Shown: positions 7,693 to 14,716 of the stretch, in pieces | How the letters are laid out: each line of letters opens with the position of its first letter | How positions within the stretch are numbered: position 1 is the stretch's first letter | NCBI GenBank assembly: GCA_038206765.1 | Contig: JBBRAM010000016.1 | Location: 1-64,000 of the forward strand | DNA length: 64,000 nt | Direction of reading: 5' to 3' | Source: UKL13-2 sp038206765 | GTDB taxonomy: Bacteria > Pseudomonadota > Gammaproteobacteria > Burkholderiales > Usitatibacteraceae | Notes under the pieces: model-generated | The model's input: the letters and a program-made list of their open reading frames with translations, nothing else | Database searches by the model: none | Told to the model about the DNA's origin: nothing | Program-made: the position numbers and the translations under genes

Positions 7693-9903
7693 ATGGCCGA
7701 AGCAAATTTGGTAGAAATACACAACAACATTCCCAGCCAAAAACGGCGTTGGCCGTCTGTTGCAGTCGCGATTCTTTTTTTCGTGTTGGCGGGCGTTGCC
7801 TTAGGTGAATGGCTCGGATGGCCGTTTCTGGCGGAGCCAATACAACGCACACTTTCGGAGAAGCTTGATCGCCGGGTGAGCTTTGCGGGCGCCACTGATC
7901 AGAGTACGCCACACCCGGCCTCATTTCGGATCCGTTTCATTGGCGGCGTACATGTTGAGACATCACACTTAGAGATTGCTGCACCCGCCTGGAGCAAAGT
8001 ACCGCACCTGCTTAGCGCGGACGACGTCGTCCTTGACTTAAGTTATGGCGACCTATGGCGCGCCCGCGGCGGTGAGCCGCTGCGGATTGATCGTTTACAA
8101 GCAGCCGCCCTGGATGGCAATTTAGAGCGGCAGGCCGATGGTCGTGCCGGTTGGCACTTCGGGCCGACACCCTCACCTATCCCCACGTTTGGCCATCTAC
8201 AGGTTACCAAGGGCACGCTGAATTACCGCGATGTGCCCTTGACAATTGATGTCGTGGCACATTTATCGCTGGCTAATGGTGCATCCGTCGTGACGACTGG
8301 CCCAGCGCCAACGGGCACCCCAGGTAACACCGCATTAGCTGGCAGCGAGCCCGAGAATCTGCTGCAAGCGGACGCGCGCGGCCATTATCGAGGACTGCCG
8401 ATAAAGATCGAGATGGTTTCTTCCGGTGTACTGCCGTGGGCCGCCGATGGCGCCCTAGCAACGCCTGTTCCGCTGCGCTTGAACGCAACCGTTGGCGGTG
8501 CGAGTCTTGTCTTTAACGGTACTGCGGTGGATGTGCTGCATCTAACGCGTTTTACCGGACGCTATAGCTTGAAAGGCCCTTCATTGGCAGCGGTGGGCGA
8601 CATGCTGGGCGTGACCTTGCCGACCACGGGTGCTTTCCACACAGAAGGCGTGGTCGTTCGGCAGAAAGATACCTGGCGTGTCGTTGTCGACGATGCCACC
8701 GTGGGTGCCAGCCGCTTGACGGGGGCGTTCACTTATGAGGCCGGTCGCAGCATACCGTCGCTAGTGGGTCGGCTCGGCGGATCGCGGCTGCTGTTGACTG
8801 ATCTGGGCCCCGTGGTAGGCAGCACGTCGGCAACAACATCCGCGACCACTGAAGCAACGACTGCAAAGGTGGCAACGACAGCAGCCCCCACGGAAGCTAC
8901 CAAAACCAAGATAACGAATGCAGCAACCAAGTCGTTGCCGAGATCAACCAAAGGCAAGGGCATGGTGCTTCCCGACCGCCCCTTTGACCTTGCCGCGTTG
9001 CGCGCGATGGATGCCAATGTCTTGATTGATATTGCAGAAGTTGATTTGAATACCAAAATTCTCGAACCATTGCGCCCTCTGCATGCCCACCTGCAATTGG
9101 TCGGTGGTGTACTGACATTGAGCGATATTGAGGCACGCACCGGTCAAGGGCGGTTGAACGGTGGCTGGAGTCTCGATGGGCGCGGATCGCAGGCGCTTTG
9201 GAATGCCGACCTGCGCTGGGATGGTGTGCGTTTAGAGCACTGGATCCACCAAGCCCGCGCTGGAAATGCACCACCGTATATAACCGGACGGCTGAGCGGT
9301 AAGACCTCCATTAAAGGTCAAGGCCGATCCACGGCCGAAATTTTGGCCAGTCTCAAAGGCCAATTTCGCACTGATCTTCAGGAAGGCACTGTATCGCACC
9401 TCGTGATCGAGGCCGGCGGTCTCGATATTGCGCAGGGTCTGGGGGTATTGTTCAAAGGCGACGATGCCCTGCCGGTGTCATGCGCAGCCGCCGATCTGGC
9501 AATCGACGGTGGCGTATTTCGTCCGCGGGTCATGGTGATGGATACATCAGACTCAGCGGTTTGGGTTGATGGCTCATTATCGTTGGCGAACGAGGCAATT
9601 GATCTGCGGGTGGTGGTGGTGCCCAAGGACTTCAGCCCACTGACGTTGCGTACGCCGCTGCTCGTGCGCGGCACCTTCGCGAACCCCGAAATATCGGTTG
9701 AAAAAGGCCCATTGGGTCGCAAGCTGGCGTCTGCATTCGTACTGGGCTTACTGAACCCAATTGCCGCATTGATTCCGCTTATCGATACGGGCGACGCAGC
9801 TGCCGCAAATAAGGGCGCTGCCCCTTGCGCGGGCCTGGTCGCAGGGCTAGTACAGCACAGTAAGGCCAAACTGGCGGTGATACCACCTGCCTCGAAACGT
9901 TGA
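7693..9903 (+). CDS. AsmA-family protein
   Basis: A 736-residue envelope protein. One N-terminal membrane anchor lies at about residues 20-38, followed by a large periplasmic beta-rich body. A Thr/Ala-rich linker is near 375-415. The C-terminal AsmA region includes GGVFRPRVMVMDTSDSAVWV and VRGTFANPEISVEK. AsmA-like proteins (AsmA, TamB, YhdP, YdbH) form bridge-like grooves implicated in phospholipid traffic to the outer membrane. The start at 7693 (MAEANLVEIH) is chosen because it places the anchor normally. Starts at 7666 and TTG 7615 are also open and no Shine-Dalgarno decides. It is probably monocistronic. Confidence 0.85.
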   Translation: MAEANLVEIHNNIPSQKRRWPSVAVAILFFVLAGVALGEWLGWPFLAEPIQRTLSEKLDRRVSFAGATDQSTPHPASFRIRFIGGVHVETSHLEIAAPAWSKVPHLLSADDVVLDLSYGDLWRARGGEPLRIDRLQAAALDGNLERQADGRAGWHFGPTPSPIPTFGHLQVTKGTLNYRDVPLTIDVVAHLSLANGASVVTTGPAPTGTPGNTALAGSEPENLLQADARGHYRGLPIKIEMVSSGVLPWAADGALATPVPLRLNATVGGASLVFNGTAVDVLHLTRFTGRYSLKGPSLAAVGDMLGVTLPTTGAFHTEGVVVRQKDTWRVVVDDATVGASRLTGAFTYEAGRSIPSLVGRLGGSRLLLTDLGPVVGSTSATTSATTEATTAKVATTAAPTEATKTKITNAATKSLPRSTKGKGMVLPDRPFDLAALRAMDANVLIDIAEVDLNTKILEPLRPLHAHLQLVGGVLTLSDIEARTGQGRLNGGWSLDGRGSQALWNADLRWDGVRLEHWIHQARAGNAPPYITGRLSGKTSIKGQGRSTAEILASLKGQFRTDLQEGTVSHLVIEAGGLDIAQGLGVLFKGDDALPVSCAAADLAIDGGVFRPRVMVMDTSDSAVWVDGSLSLANEAIDLRVVVVPKDFSPLTLRTPLLVRGTFANPEISVEKGPLGRKLASAFVLGLLNPIAALIPLIDTGDAAAANKGAAPCAGLVAGLVQHSKAKLAVIPPASKR

Positions 9904-10056
9904 TGCGCACAAGATAGGCGCAGGATGCGCGCAGGATACTTGGGCACGATATTTAAAGAGCTGAACCAGAAAGTATTGCACATGGCGTTCAACAAATTGG
10001 ACTGCGGCGCTGGTGCGGTATGCACTCACGCTGCAACGTAGTTGAACCTGATTGAA

Positions 10057-10647
10057 CTACAAGCGCTTCAAAGACCCAGCGACCTTGTAAATACTGAAGA
10101 TAATACCGGACGGGAAGGCTTGCGTGCTGACCAGCTCGAACCCGCGGGCCGGCGTTCCCGCCGCAAACAAACGCTTTCCCGCGCCTAACAGAACCGGCGA
10201 GACGATCATCAGGACTTCATCCGCGAGCCCATGTTCGAGCAGGGTTGATGTCAGCGTAGAGCTACCTGAGAGGATAAGGTCGGGGCCAACCTGCGCTTTG
10301 ATGCGGCGTATGGCTTCGATGATATCCGGTCCAATCCCCTCGAACGGGCCCCATTCGAGACTTTCCGGGCGGTGGGTCGCAACATATTTTTTGGCTGCAT
10401 TGAGGCGGTCCGCCATCGGACTGCTCGGTGCCTTCGGCCAGAAGCCAGACCAGATATCGTAGGTGCGGCGGCCAAGCAGCAGATCGAAATTTTCGCCATA
10501 GGCAGCGAGGACTGCATCGCGGCCGGCGGGGCTCCGATATGGCGCGGTCCAGTCGCTGTAGGGGAATGGAAAATCGTCGTCATCATCGGCGGAGTGCTGG
10601 ATCACGCCGTCCAGGGAGACGTGTTCCATGATTTTGAGTTTTCTCAT
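10057..10647 (-). CDS. Dihydrofolate reductase family protein (RibD C-terminal domain, YyaP-like)
   Basis: A 196-residue protein of the RibD-C/DHFR fold. Diagnostic segments are the start MRKLKIMEHVSLDGVIQ, FDLLLGRRTYDIWSGFW and the NADP-binding region DLILSGSSTLTSTLL. Proteins of this type are NADPH-dependent reductases, mostly of unknown substrate, often found next to small accessory genes, as here. It is distinct from the true folA product. It is at the 3' end of the minus-strand accessory block and lies 46 bases after the DUF1428 gene, probably in the same transcript. Confidence 0.85.
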   Translation of the reverse strand: MRKLKIMEHVSLDGVIQHSADDDDDFPFPYSDWTAPYRSPAGRDAVLAAYGENFDLLLGRRTYDIWSGFWPKAPSSPMADRLNAAKKYVATHRPESLEWGPFEGIGPDIIEAIRRIKAQVGPDLILSGSSTLTSTLLEHGLADEVLMIVSPVLLGAGKRLFAAGTPARGFELVSTQAFPSGIIFSIYKVAGSLKRL

Positions 10648-10693
10648 TTGATCCCCGGTTTTCTGGCTTGATGGCTCATGGTGTCACTGCTTA

Positions 10694-11047
10694 TCAGGCC
10701 TGAACGATCATTTGAAAGCCGCCGTACACCATGCGTTTGCCGTCGAAGGGCATCGGGTTAACGCCGGGTTGCATGCGCGAATCTGCCATGACCGCCTTCC
10801 AACCCTCGTCGCGCGCCTCCTTGGTCGGCCACGTTACCCACGAGAACACCACCGCTTCTGTCGGCTCACGCTTGACGGCCATCGAGAACGAAGTGAGTTT
10901 TCCTTCTGGTACATCGTCGCCCCAGCACTCCACGACGTTGAGTGCGCCGTGTTCCTTGAAAATAATCGCAGCCGCCTCGGCATGTTTCAAATAGGCATCG
11001 CGATTCGCAGTGGGTACAGCAGCTAAAAATCCGTCAACGTAATTCAT
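10694..11047 (-). CDS. DUF1428 family protein
   Basis: A 117-residue small alpha/beta protein matching the DUF1428 pattern: MNYVDGFLAAVP at the start, VVECWGDDVPEGK in the middle and PFDGKRMVYGGFQ at the end. The fold is a dimeric alpha-beta barrel of unknown function. A good Shine-Dalgarno (AGAAAGGAA) precedes the ATG. The ATG overlaps the stop of an upstream VOC-family fragment by 4 bases (ATGA), so the gene was probably once the partner of an intact VOC gene. Confidence 0.88.
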   Translation of the reverse strand: MNYVDGFLAAVPTANRDAYLKHAEAAAIIFKEHGALNVVECWGDDVPEGKLTSFSMAVKREPTEAVVFSWVTWPTKEARDEGWKAVMADSRMQPGVNPMPFDGKRMVYGGFQMIVQA

Positions 11048-11160
11048 GGTTTTTCCTTTCTTATTTTTTTCGGATCGAACTCGTAGCCCAAAGACTTGAA
11101 GAATGATGTTGAGCGGTTCAGGTCCTTGACGGCAAGCTTGATAAATATTTGCTTGTGCAC
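11044..11160 (-). pseudogene. Truncated VOC-family (glyoxalase/bleomycin-resistance-like) gene, N-terminal 38 codons
   Basis: A GTG-started frame (VHKQIFIKLAVKDLNRSTSF and on to GYEFDP) preceded by AAGGA matches the first strand and helix of the VOC fold, where the usual form is NLPVKDL-x-RS-x-x-FF-x-x-LG. The frame then stops after 38 codons inside what should be a protein of about 130 residues, and the remaining sequence is not present nearby. It overlaps the DUF1428 start. I read it as an internal deletion that fused the VOC 5' end to the DUF1428 leader. It may now act only as a leader ORF. Confidence 0.65.
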
Positions 11161-11313
11161 GATTTTTCCTTACGGAGGGTCTGGTTTAGCTGCATTGGCA
11201 ACATCGAGCTCGCGCACTGGGCGCAGCTCGATACTTCAGTGATTGATCGTCGGGAGTTTTGAGTACGGTAGTCGTTCATAGCGCTGGCTCCCTACCCACC
11301 CAATAAGTTCTCT

Positions 11314-11742
11314 TTAATCAAATTGCGCTACTGAATTATCCGACGCAAAAAATGGTGATGCTCTCTTTAGGCTTTTATGGGCAGTAGAGGGCGCGCTGGC
11401 CTCCCAGTCTCGACCATCAAACGCGGTGACTGTCATCGATCTCGGCTTTGTGAACAGGCATCGGACATTGACATCAACGCCATCGGGATTCGAGCGCGGA
11501 ACATAGAAAGGCTTCACGCCACATTTTTTGCAGAAAAAATGTTTGGCCACACCGGTGTTAAATCGATAGGTTGTGAGCGAGTCATCGCCCGAAAGCAGCC
11601 TGAAACTTAACGCCGGCACAATCAAATGCAGAAAACCCGTCATGCTGCAGATAGAGCAATTGCAGTCTTCCACCTCGATGTCTTCCGACGCTTCGACTTC
11701 AAACTTGATGGCACCGCAATGGCAACTTCCTTGATAGATCAT
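11314..11742 (-). CDS. GFA-family (glutathione-dependent formaldehyde-activating enzyme/CENP-V fold) protein
   Basis: A 142-residue zinc protein. The conserved Cys sets are GSCHCGAIKFE at the start, DCNCSICSMTGF at about 25-36 and FCKKCGVKPFY at about 70-80, matching the GFA domain. The family includes a formaldehyde-glutathione adduct enzyme, but most members have unknown substrates. The start at 11742 follows AAAGGA at good spacing; an upstream start would add 7 residues. It is one of a run of short, unrelated minus-strand genes separated by palindromic repeats, as in an integron cassette array. Confidence 0.85.
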   Translation of the reverse strand: MIYQGSCHCGAIKFEVEASEDIEVEDCNCSICSMTGFLHLIVPALSFRLLSGDDSLTTYRFNTGVAKHFFCKKCGVKPFYVPRSNPDGVDVNVRCLFTKPRSMTVTAFDGRDWEASAPSTAHKSLKRASPFFASDNSVAQFD

Positions 11743-11789
11743 TTGGGGTCCTTTGATTTGCAATCTGCTGTTTCCGCTGCAACGAAGTT

Positions 11790-11849
11790 GGGGTCAGGTC
11801 CTTTTTCAGCTGTTTCTGCTTCGGTTGCTATGTTGAAAGAAGTGGCCCC
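11790..11849. repeat. Palindromic repeat, diverged copy 1
   Basis: Begins ggggtcaggtcctttttca and ends ttgaaagaagtggcccc, imperfect inverted ends. It is the most diverged of four related elements (others at 12321-12401, 13611-13771 and 14290-14384), recognised by the ggtcaggtc(c)ttt and ttgaaaga end blocks. It lies between the GFA and DUF4440 genes. Confidence 0.55.
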
Positions 11850-11892
11850 TCGTTGCGTTGCTCGCTTCGCAATCGATCAGTTAAACCCCAGC

Positions 11893-12291
11893 CTATGACG
11901 GTAGTGGCCCCAGCCCTTGCCTAGCAGCGATTTTCCAACCTGAATTTCGTTTCACCCATACATCAGTCATTAGGAATACACCGCTCCAGTCCTTACCGTG
12001 AACAGTAGCGACTTGGCTCGACTTGATATGAGCTACTGCAACGTCATTCGCGATTTTGCGTACGACGATCGAAAGCCAATTGAATTCGGAGGCTGCGAAC
12101 GCACCTGTAGCCTTGTCCAGCCATTCGGATTTGTCCATTAGTACTCCAGTACCACTGGTGAGCACAAAGCTTTCATCAAGAATTATTCTGCAGGATTCGA
12201 TATCTTTTGCGAGCCAAGCTTTCATCCATGCTCTTTCGGCCGCCTCCACCTCATTTGCGACCTCGCCCCGGTCGACATCAGAAAATTTCAT
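11893..12291 (-). CDS. DUF4440/SnoaL-like (NTF2-fold) protein
   Basis: A 132-residue protein with the NTF2-like pattern: an N-terminal helix (EVEAAERAWMKAWLAKDIE), then LDESFVLTSGTGVLMDKSEW and the final strand TDVWVKRNSGWKIAARQ. This is the DUF4440/SnoaL-like subgroup, often small-molecule binding or isomerase-like. The substrate is unknown. A good Shine-Dalgarno (AAGGAG, 5 bases before ATG) is present. GTTAAGT, which fits the attC right core GTTRRRY, lies 10 bases upstream of the Shine-Dalgarno/start region. After the stop the minus strand reads GTTTAAC, which fits the left core RYYYAAC, so this is a plausible single-gene cassette. Confidence 0.8.
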   Translation of the reverse strand: MKFSDVDRGEVANEVEAAERAWMKAWLAKDIESCRIILDESFVLTSGTGVLMDKSEWLDKATGAFAASEFNWLSIVVRKIANDVAVAHIKSSQVATVHGKDWSGVFLMTDVWVKRNSGWKIAARQGLGPLPS

Positions 12292-12320
12292 CGTTTCTCC
12301 TTAAACTTAACCACAAAATT

Positions 12321-12401
12321 AGGATCGGGTCTTTCTTGATAGCGTTAGCTTGCACCAGCATATTTTCCCTAGTCCAATTGCTCTATTGAAAGACCTGCCA
12401 C
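12321..12401. repeat. Palindromic repeat, copy 2 (68-bp core)
   Basis: The core runs from ggtctttc at 12328-12335 to gaaagacc at 12388-12395, 68 bp, with inverted ends. The inner sequence agcgttagcttgcacc and the tccaattgctctattg block match the copies at 13617-13684 and 14302-14369, which have the same spacing and orientation. It lies between the DUF4440 gene and the exported-protein gene. Confidence 0.75.
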
Positions 12402-12416
12402 CAAAAATGGGTTTAT

Positions 12417-12914
12417 CTATTGAAATGGTAAATCAGCAGGTTTTGATTCCAGGTAGCTTTTTAAAGAATTCAGCGGCACTTTCTTCTTCCCGATGATTGC
12501 CGTGCCACCGATCACTTCAAACACCGTGGGGCAAGAGAAGTTTCCGTTTCCGCTCACTCCGTCATAAACGCCATCTGGCAGACGGCGCAGGAAGAACAGA
12601 AGGTCCACCCCTGGCGCAACTGAAAATCCACCTGAGCACGCCGTGCCGGCGCATTTAGGAACCGTCAACGCGACGCGGTTTCGCTTCTCGGATCCCTTAA
12701 TCTTAACGCCGATGTTCAAAAATAGACCGTTATCGGCAACAACCTTGCCAATGGCGACTAAGTCAACCGATGCATAGGCAGCACCAATATTGTAGAGCTT
12801 GCCGTCAGCGGACGTAAACATGCTGCAAGGCAACGCGCCGCTGGCCGATGCTACGGTGGCGTTGGTTAAACAGAAAATCATCATTGCGACCAGTGCGGTG
12901 ACTACGTTCTTCAT
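12417..12914 (-). CDS. Hypothetical exported protein
   Basis: A 165-residue protein with a clear signal peptide (hydrophobic core VTALVAMMIFCLTNATV, cleavage near A-S-A-S). The mature part has four cysteines (in ALPCSMF, VPKCAGTACSGG and FSCPTVF), suggesting disulfides in the periplasm. A short region FLRRLPDGVYDG is followed by a Gly/Asn-rich turn. I do not recognise the family. The start codon sits directly after an attC-like site with no Shine-Dalgarno, as often seen in cassette genes. Confidence 0.6.
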   Translation of the reverse strand: MKNVVTALVAMMIFCLTNATVASASGALPCSMFTSADGKLYNIGAAYASVDLVAIGKVVADNGLFLNIGVKIKGSEKRNRVALTVPKCAGTACSGGFSVAPGVDLLFFLRRLPDGVYDGVSGNGNFSCPTVFEVIGGTAIIGKKKVPLNSLKSYLESKPADLPFQ

Positions 12915-12937
12915 TTTTTACGTCTCTGAGGGAAAGC

Positions 12938-12975
12938 GCCTCACCGTTGTCGCCCGCTTGAGCGAGGGGTTAGGC
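12938..12975 (-). other. attC-like recombination site (short, degenerate)
   Basis: On the minus strand GCCTAAC (fits RYYYAAC) overlaps the GNAT stop codon, is followed by CCCTCGCTCAAGCGGG, a common left-arm sequence of proteobacterial attC sites, and ends with GTGAGGC, one mismatch from the right core GTTRRRY. At 38 bp it is shorter than typical functional sites. The same left-arm sequence translated in one frame gives the RPNPSLKR peptide often seen in spurious betaproteobacterial ORFs. Structure prediction is needed to prove it. Confidence 0.5.
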
Positions 12976-13494
12976 CGCAGTCGTTGCATGCGGAAGCAGC
13001 AAAGACATATGAACCTTGCCTTTGAAGCCGCCCTCTGTTCGAATTGCCTGGGGTTCCGTGCCCCAGGCGGCGAAACCGTTTGAGGCGTATAGGCGTATCG
13101 CGGGTTCATTGCCCTCGGTGACTGTAAGCCGTAGCCCTCGAATCTCCGGCCGCGTTTGAGCTGACTCGATTGCTGCTTGCAAGAGCGCTTTCGCCGCGCC
13201 GCGACCTCGATAAGCGGGCACTACATACATACCTATAACCAAGGCGGAATGCCGCGTCTTCGGCTTTGATGGGTATTCGAGAGCGACTGTTCCGACTAGC
13301 GACGTGTCCTCGAAGGCGCCAAAGGATTCGCTCAGACCGTCCGCACCGGCGATTCGCTTCTCCCACCAGGTAAGCGGTTCGCGCGCACGTTCTTCAACAG
13401 TGGACGTGAATGAGTCCGCCGCCTTCTCGTAGGCTTCGAGCATGAGTTCTCGGTACTCACGAGCATCCGAGTTGGCGAGGCGAGCGATTCGCAT
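12970..13494 (-). CDS. GNAT-family N-acetyltransferase
   Basis: A 174-residue GNAT enzyme. The acetyl-CoA loop is in VVPAYRGRGAAKALLQAAIE (R-G-x-G-x-A) at about residues 95-114, followed by LRLTVTEGNEPAIRLYASNGFAAWG, the usual motif B region. The substrate is unknown; RimI-like and small-molecule acetyltransferases both fit. I chose the ATG at 13494 (MRIARLANSDAREY), because the upstream start at 13536 would translate the attC-like site itself. Stop and left core GCCTAAC overlap, typical of a cassette-borne gene. Confidence 0.85.
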   Translation of the reverse strand: MRIARLANSDAREYRELMLEAYEKAADSFTSTVEERAREPLTWWEKRIAGADGLSESFGAFEDTSLVGTVALEYPSKPKTRHSALVIGMYVVPAYRGRGAAKALLQAAIESAQTRPEIRGLRLTVTEGNEPAIRLYASNGFAAWGTEPQAIRTEGGFKGKVHMSLLLPHATTAA

Positions 13495-13506
13495 ATCTTT
13501 TCTGTG

Positions 13507-13828
13507 GCCTAACGTCGCAGCTGCCGCGCGAGCCACATTTGCCGCGAAGCGGCGTCCGGCACGAGCGTGTCTCGGCCGATTGAAAAGTTAAACATAACTC
13601 TCCAACTCTGGGATCAGGTCTTTCATTACAGCGTTAACGTTCACCATTAAATTTTCTCCAATTCAATTGCACTATTGAAAGACCTCACGACGATAAACTT
13701 CAATTGCCGTCTTGAATCACCTGCCCCAAAAAATTCTCAACTTCAATTGCGATATTGAAAGACCTGACTCCACAACCAATGACCCCACAACCACGACCCC
13801 ACAACCAGTTGTGAAGGAAGGGTTAGGC
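13507..13828 (-). other. attC-like site interrupted by palindromic repeats
   Basis: Minus-strand reading: left core GCCTAAC (13828-13822) followed by CCTTCCTTCA right after the DUF4304 stop, then repeat sequence, then a right half with GGACGCCGCTTCGCGGC (a self-complementary hairpin) and the core GTTAGGC (13513-13507) just before the GNAT start. A second possible left core, GTTTAAC at 13593-13587, would give an 87-bp self-contained site. Core motifs match the attC consensus, but arm pairing by eye is weak. I infer one attC site split by insertion. Confidence 0.5.
13611..13771. repeat. Palindromic repeat, copy 3, with extra right halves
   Basis: A full 68-bp core runs from ggtctttc (13617-13624) to gaaagacc (13677-13684). 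It is followed by a degenerate right half (about 13694-13726, cttcaattgccgtcttgaat) and a better one (about 13732-13771, ending gaaagacctgactc). The right half is thus present three times in tandem. Next to it, 13769-13812 holds three copies of a ccccacaacca-type motif. Confidence 0.75.
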
Positions 13829-13829
13829 G

Positions 13830-14279
13830 TCATTTTGCTTGCGCGACGAGATTGGGTACCTCATGGAAGACTAAGCCCTTTTTCGAGCCACTGGACTCCA
13901 GATGACGCCGTATGCCCGTGAGTGTAGCTAGGTTGCATAGCCAAGCTATGCCGTCTATTAGAACCGCATCAATGAGTGCTTGAGTAGGAACTTCGTTCGA
14001 GTTCGCCGCAACGACGCATTGCTCCCGCTCCGAATGTGCCACCCATTCTAGGCGGATTTGAACGTGACATCTGTTTTCAGGAGGGTACTGTTCGGCACCG
14101 AGTGATCGGACGTAGACCCCAAGATTTATGTACAGATTGTCTCCGTATGGGCTCTTTTGCAGGTTTAAAACTTGTATGACCTCTGGGCAGTGGCGCCACG
14201 AAGTCTTCGCTTTTTTCCTGAAGCCGCTGGCTTTTAGAGCGGGAGCAATCGATGCTTCGAGCGGAATCATCTGACGCAT
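13830..14279 (-). CDS. DUF4304 family protein
   Basis: A 149-residue protein matching DUF4304 features: the start region LEASIAPALKASGFRKKAKT, then VIQVLNLQKSPYGDNLYINL in the middle and a conserved Glu/Arg/His-rich body. The family is of unknown function and is frequent in accessory and cassette regions. The ATG at 14279 lies inside an attC-like right core (GTTATGC); a longer open frame upstream (to 14390) runs through the palindromic repeat and should be ignored. The gene ends immediately before a GCCTAAC core. Confidence 0.8.
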   Translation of the reverse strand: MRQMIPLEASIAPALKASGFRKKAKTSWRHCPEVIQVLNLQKSPYGDNLYINLGVYVRSLGAEQYPPENRCHVQIRLEWVAHSEREQCVVAANSNEVPTQALIDAVLIDGIAWLCNLATLTGIRRHLESSGSKKGLVFHEVPNLVAQAK

Positions 14280-14400
14280 AACGCAATGAAGGTTGGGGCC
14301 AAGTCGTTCTTGATAGCATTTGCTTCCGCCATTAAATTTTCTCCGACCCAATCGCACTACTGAAAGACCTGATGCCACAACCTCGATCAACGTGTTGGGC
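14276..14400 (-). other. attC-like site carrying a 68-bp repeat
   Basis: Minus-strand left core GCCCAAC at 14400-14394 overlaps the end of the upstream gene, and the right core-like GTTATGC is at 14282-14276. The span is 125 bp; removing the 68-bp repeat core leaves 57 bp, about the length of a minimal attC. The arms next to the repeat (GAGGTTGTGG and CCCCAACCTTC) pair with each other. Right core is a loose match. This is an inference from spacing and cores. Confidence 0.4.
14290..14384. repeat. Palindromic repeat, copy 4 (extended inverted ends)
   Basis: The core runs from agtcgttc (14302-14309, diverged left end) to gaaagacc (14362-14369), again 68 bp. The inverted ends extend outward: aggttggggccaagtcgttc against the complement of gaaagacctgatgccacaac. 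The inner block ccattaaattttctccga is almost identical to copy 3. Confidence 0.75.
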
Positions 14401-14698
14401 TTGATTTCGGAGACCGAAAGCGGCGCCTCAGCCAGCGAGCGCTCCAGAAAAGAAAATAGAACTGGACGGCTAAGCCAACATAGAAATTCCAGTGGCTCCC
14501 CCCGTGAACATTCCCGCCCGCAAATATCAAAGCGACAAGATAAGCCGGCAATGTGACGACAGCCAGCACACCTCGCATCGCTTCCATACAGCAGGCGCTA
14601 AACCACGAACTGTATAGCAAGGCCGATGCGAGCACAGCAAGAATGATAACCAAGAACGTCTGCATCATCGTAGGCCGAGACGAGCAATCGTTGTTCAT
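14387..14698 (-). CDS. Hypothetical small membrane protein
   Basis: A 103-residue protein with two or three hydrophobic segments: LVIILAVLASALLYSSWFSA (about 13-32), GVLAVVTLPAYLVALIFAGG (about 42-61) and a shorter one near FYVGLAVQFYFLFWSA. A basic RWLRRRFRSPK tail follows, which should face the cytosol. No family recognised. A start at 14698 is chosen; later ATGs at 14668 and 14665 are possible. Stop overlaps an attC-like left core, consistent with cassette origin. Confidence 0.55.
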   Translation of the reverse strand: MNNDCSSRPTMMQTFLVIILAVLASALLYSSWFSACCMEAMRGVLAVVTLPAYLVALIFAGGNVHGGSHWNFYVGLAVQFYFLFWSARWLRRRFRSPKSSPTR

Positions 14699-14716
14699 TT
14701 TGTAGCACAACTTAAT

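Noticed and set aside
12918..13109. 63-residue frame containing RPNPSLKR
   Set aside because: It is the translation of the attC-like arm. This peptide string is a known artefact of such sequences and the frame overlaps the GNAT gene.
13695..13812. CRISPR-like array of short repeats
   Set aside because: Repeat units differ, are adjacent rather than separated by unique spacers, and no cas gene is present.
13838..14390. DUF4304 start at 14390
   Set aside because: The first 37 codons translate the palindromic repeat; the family-like start is 14279.
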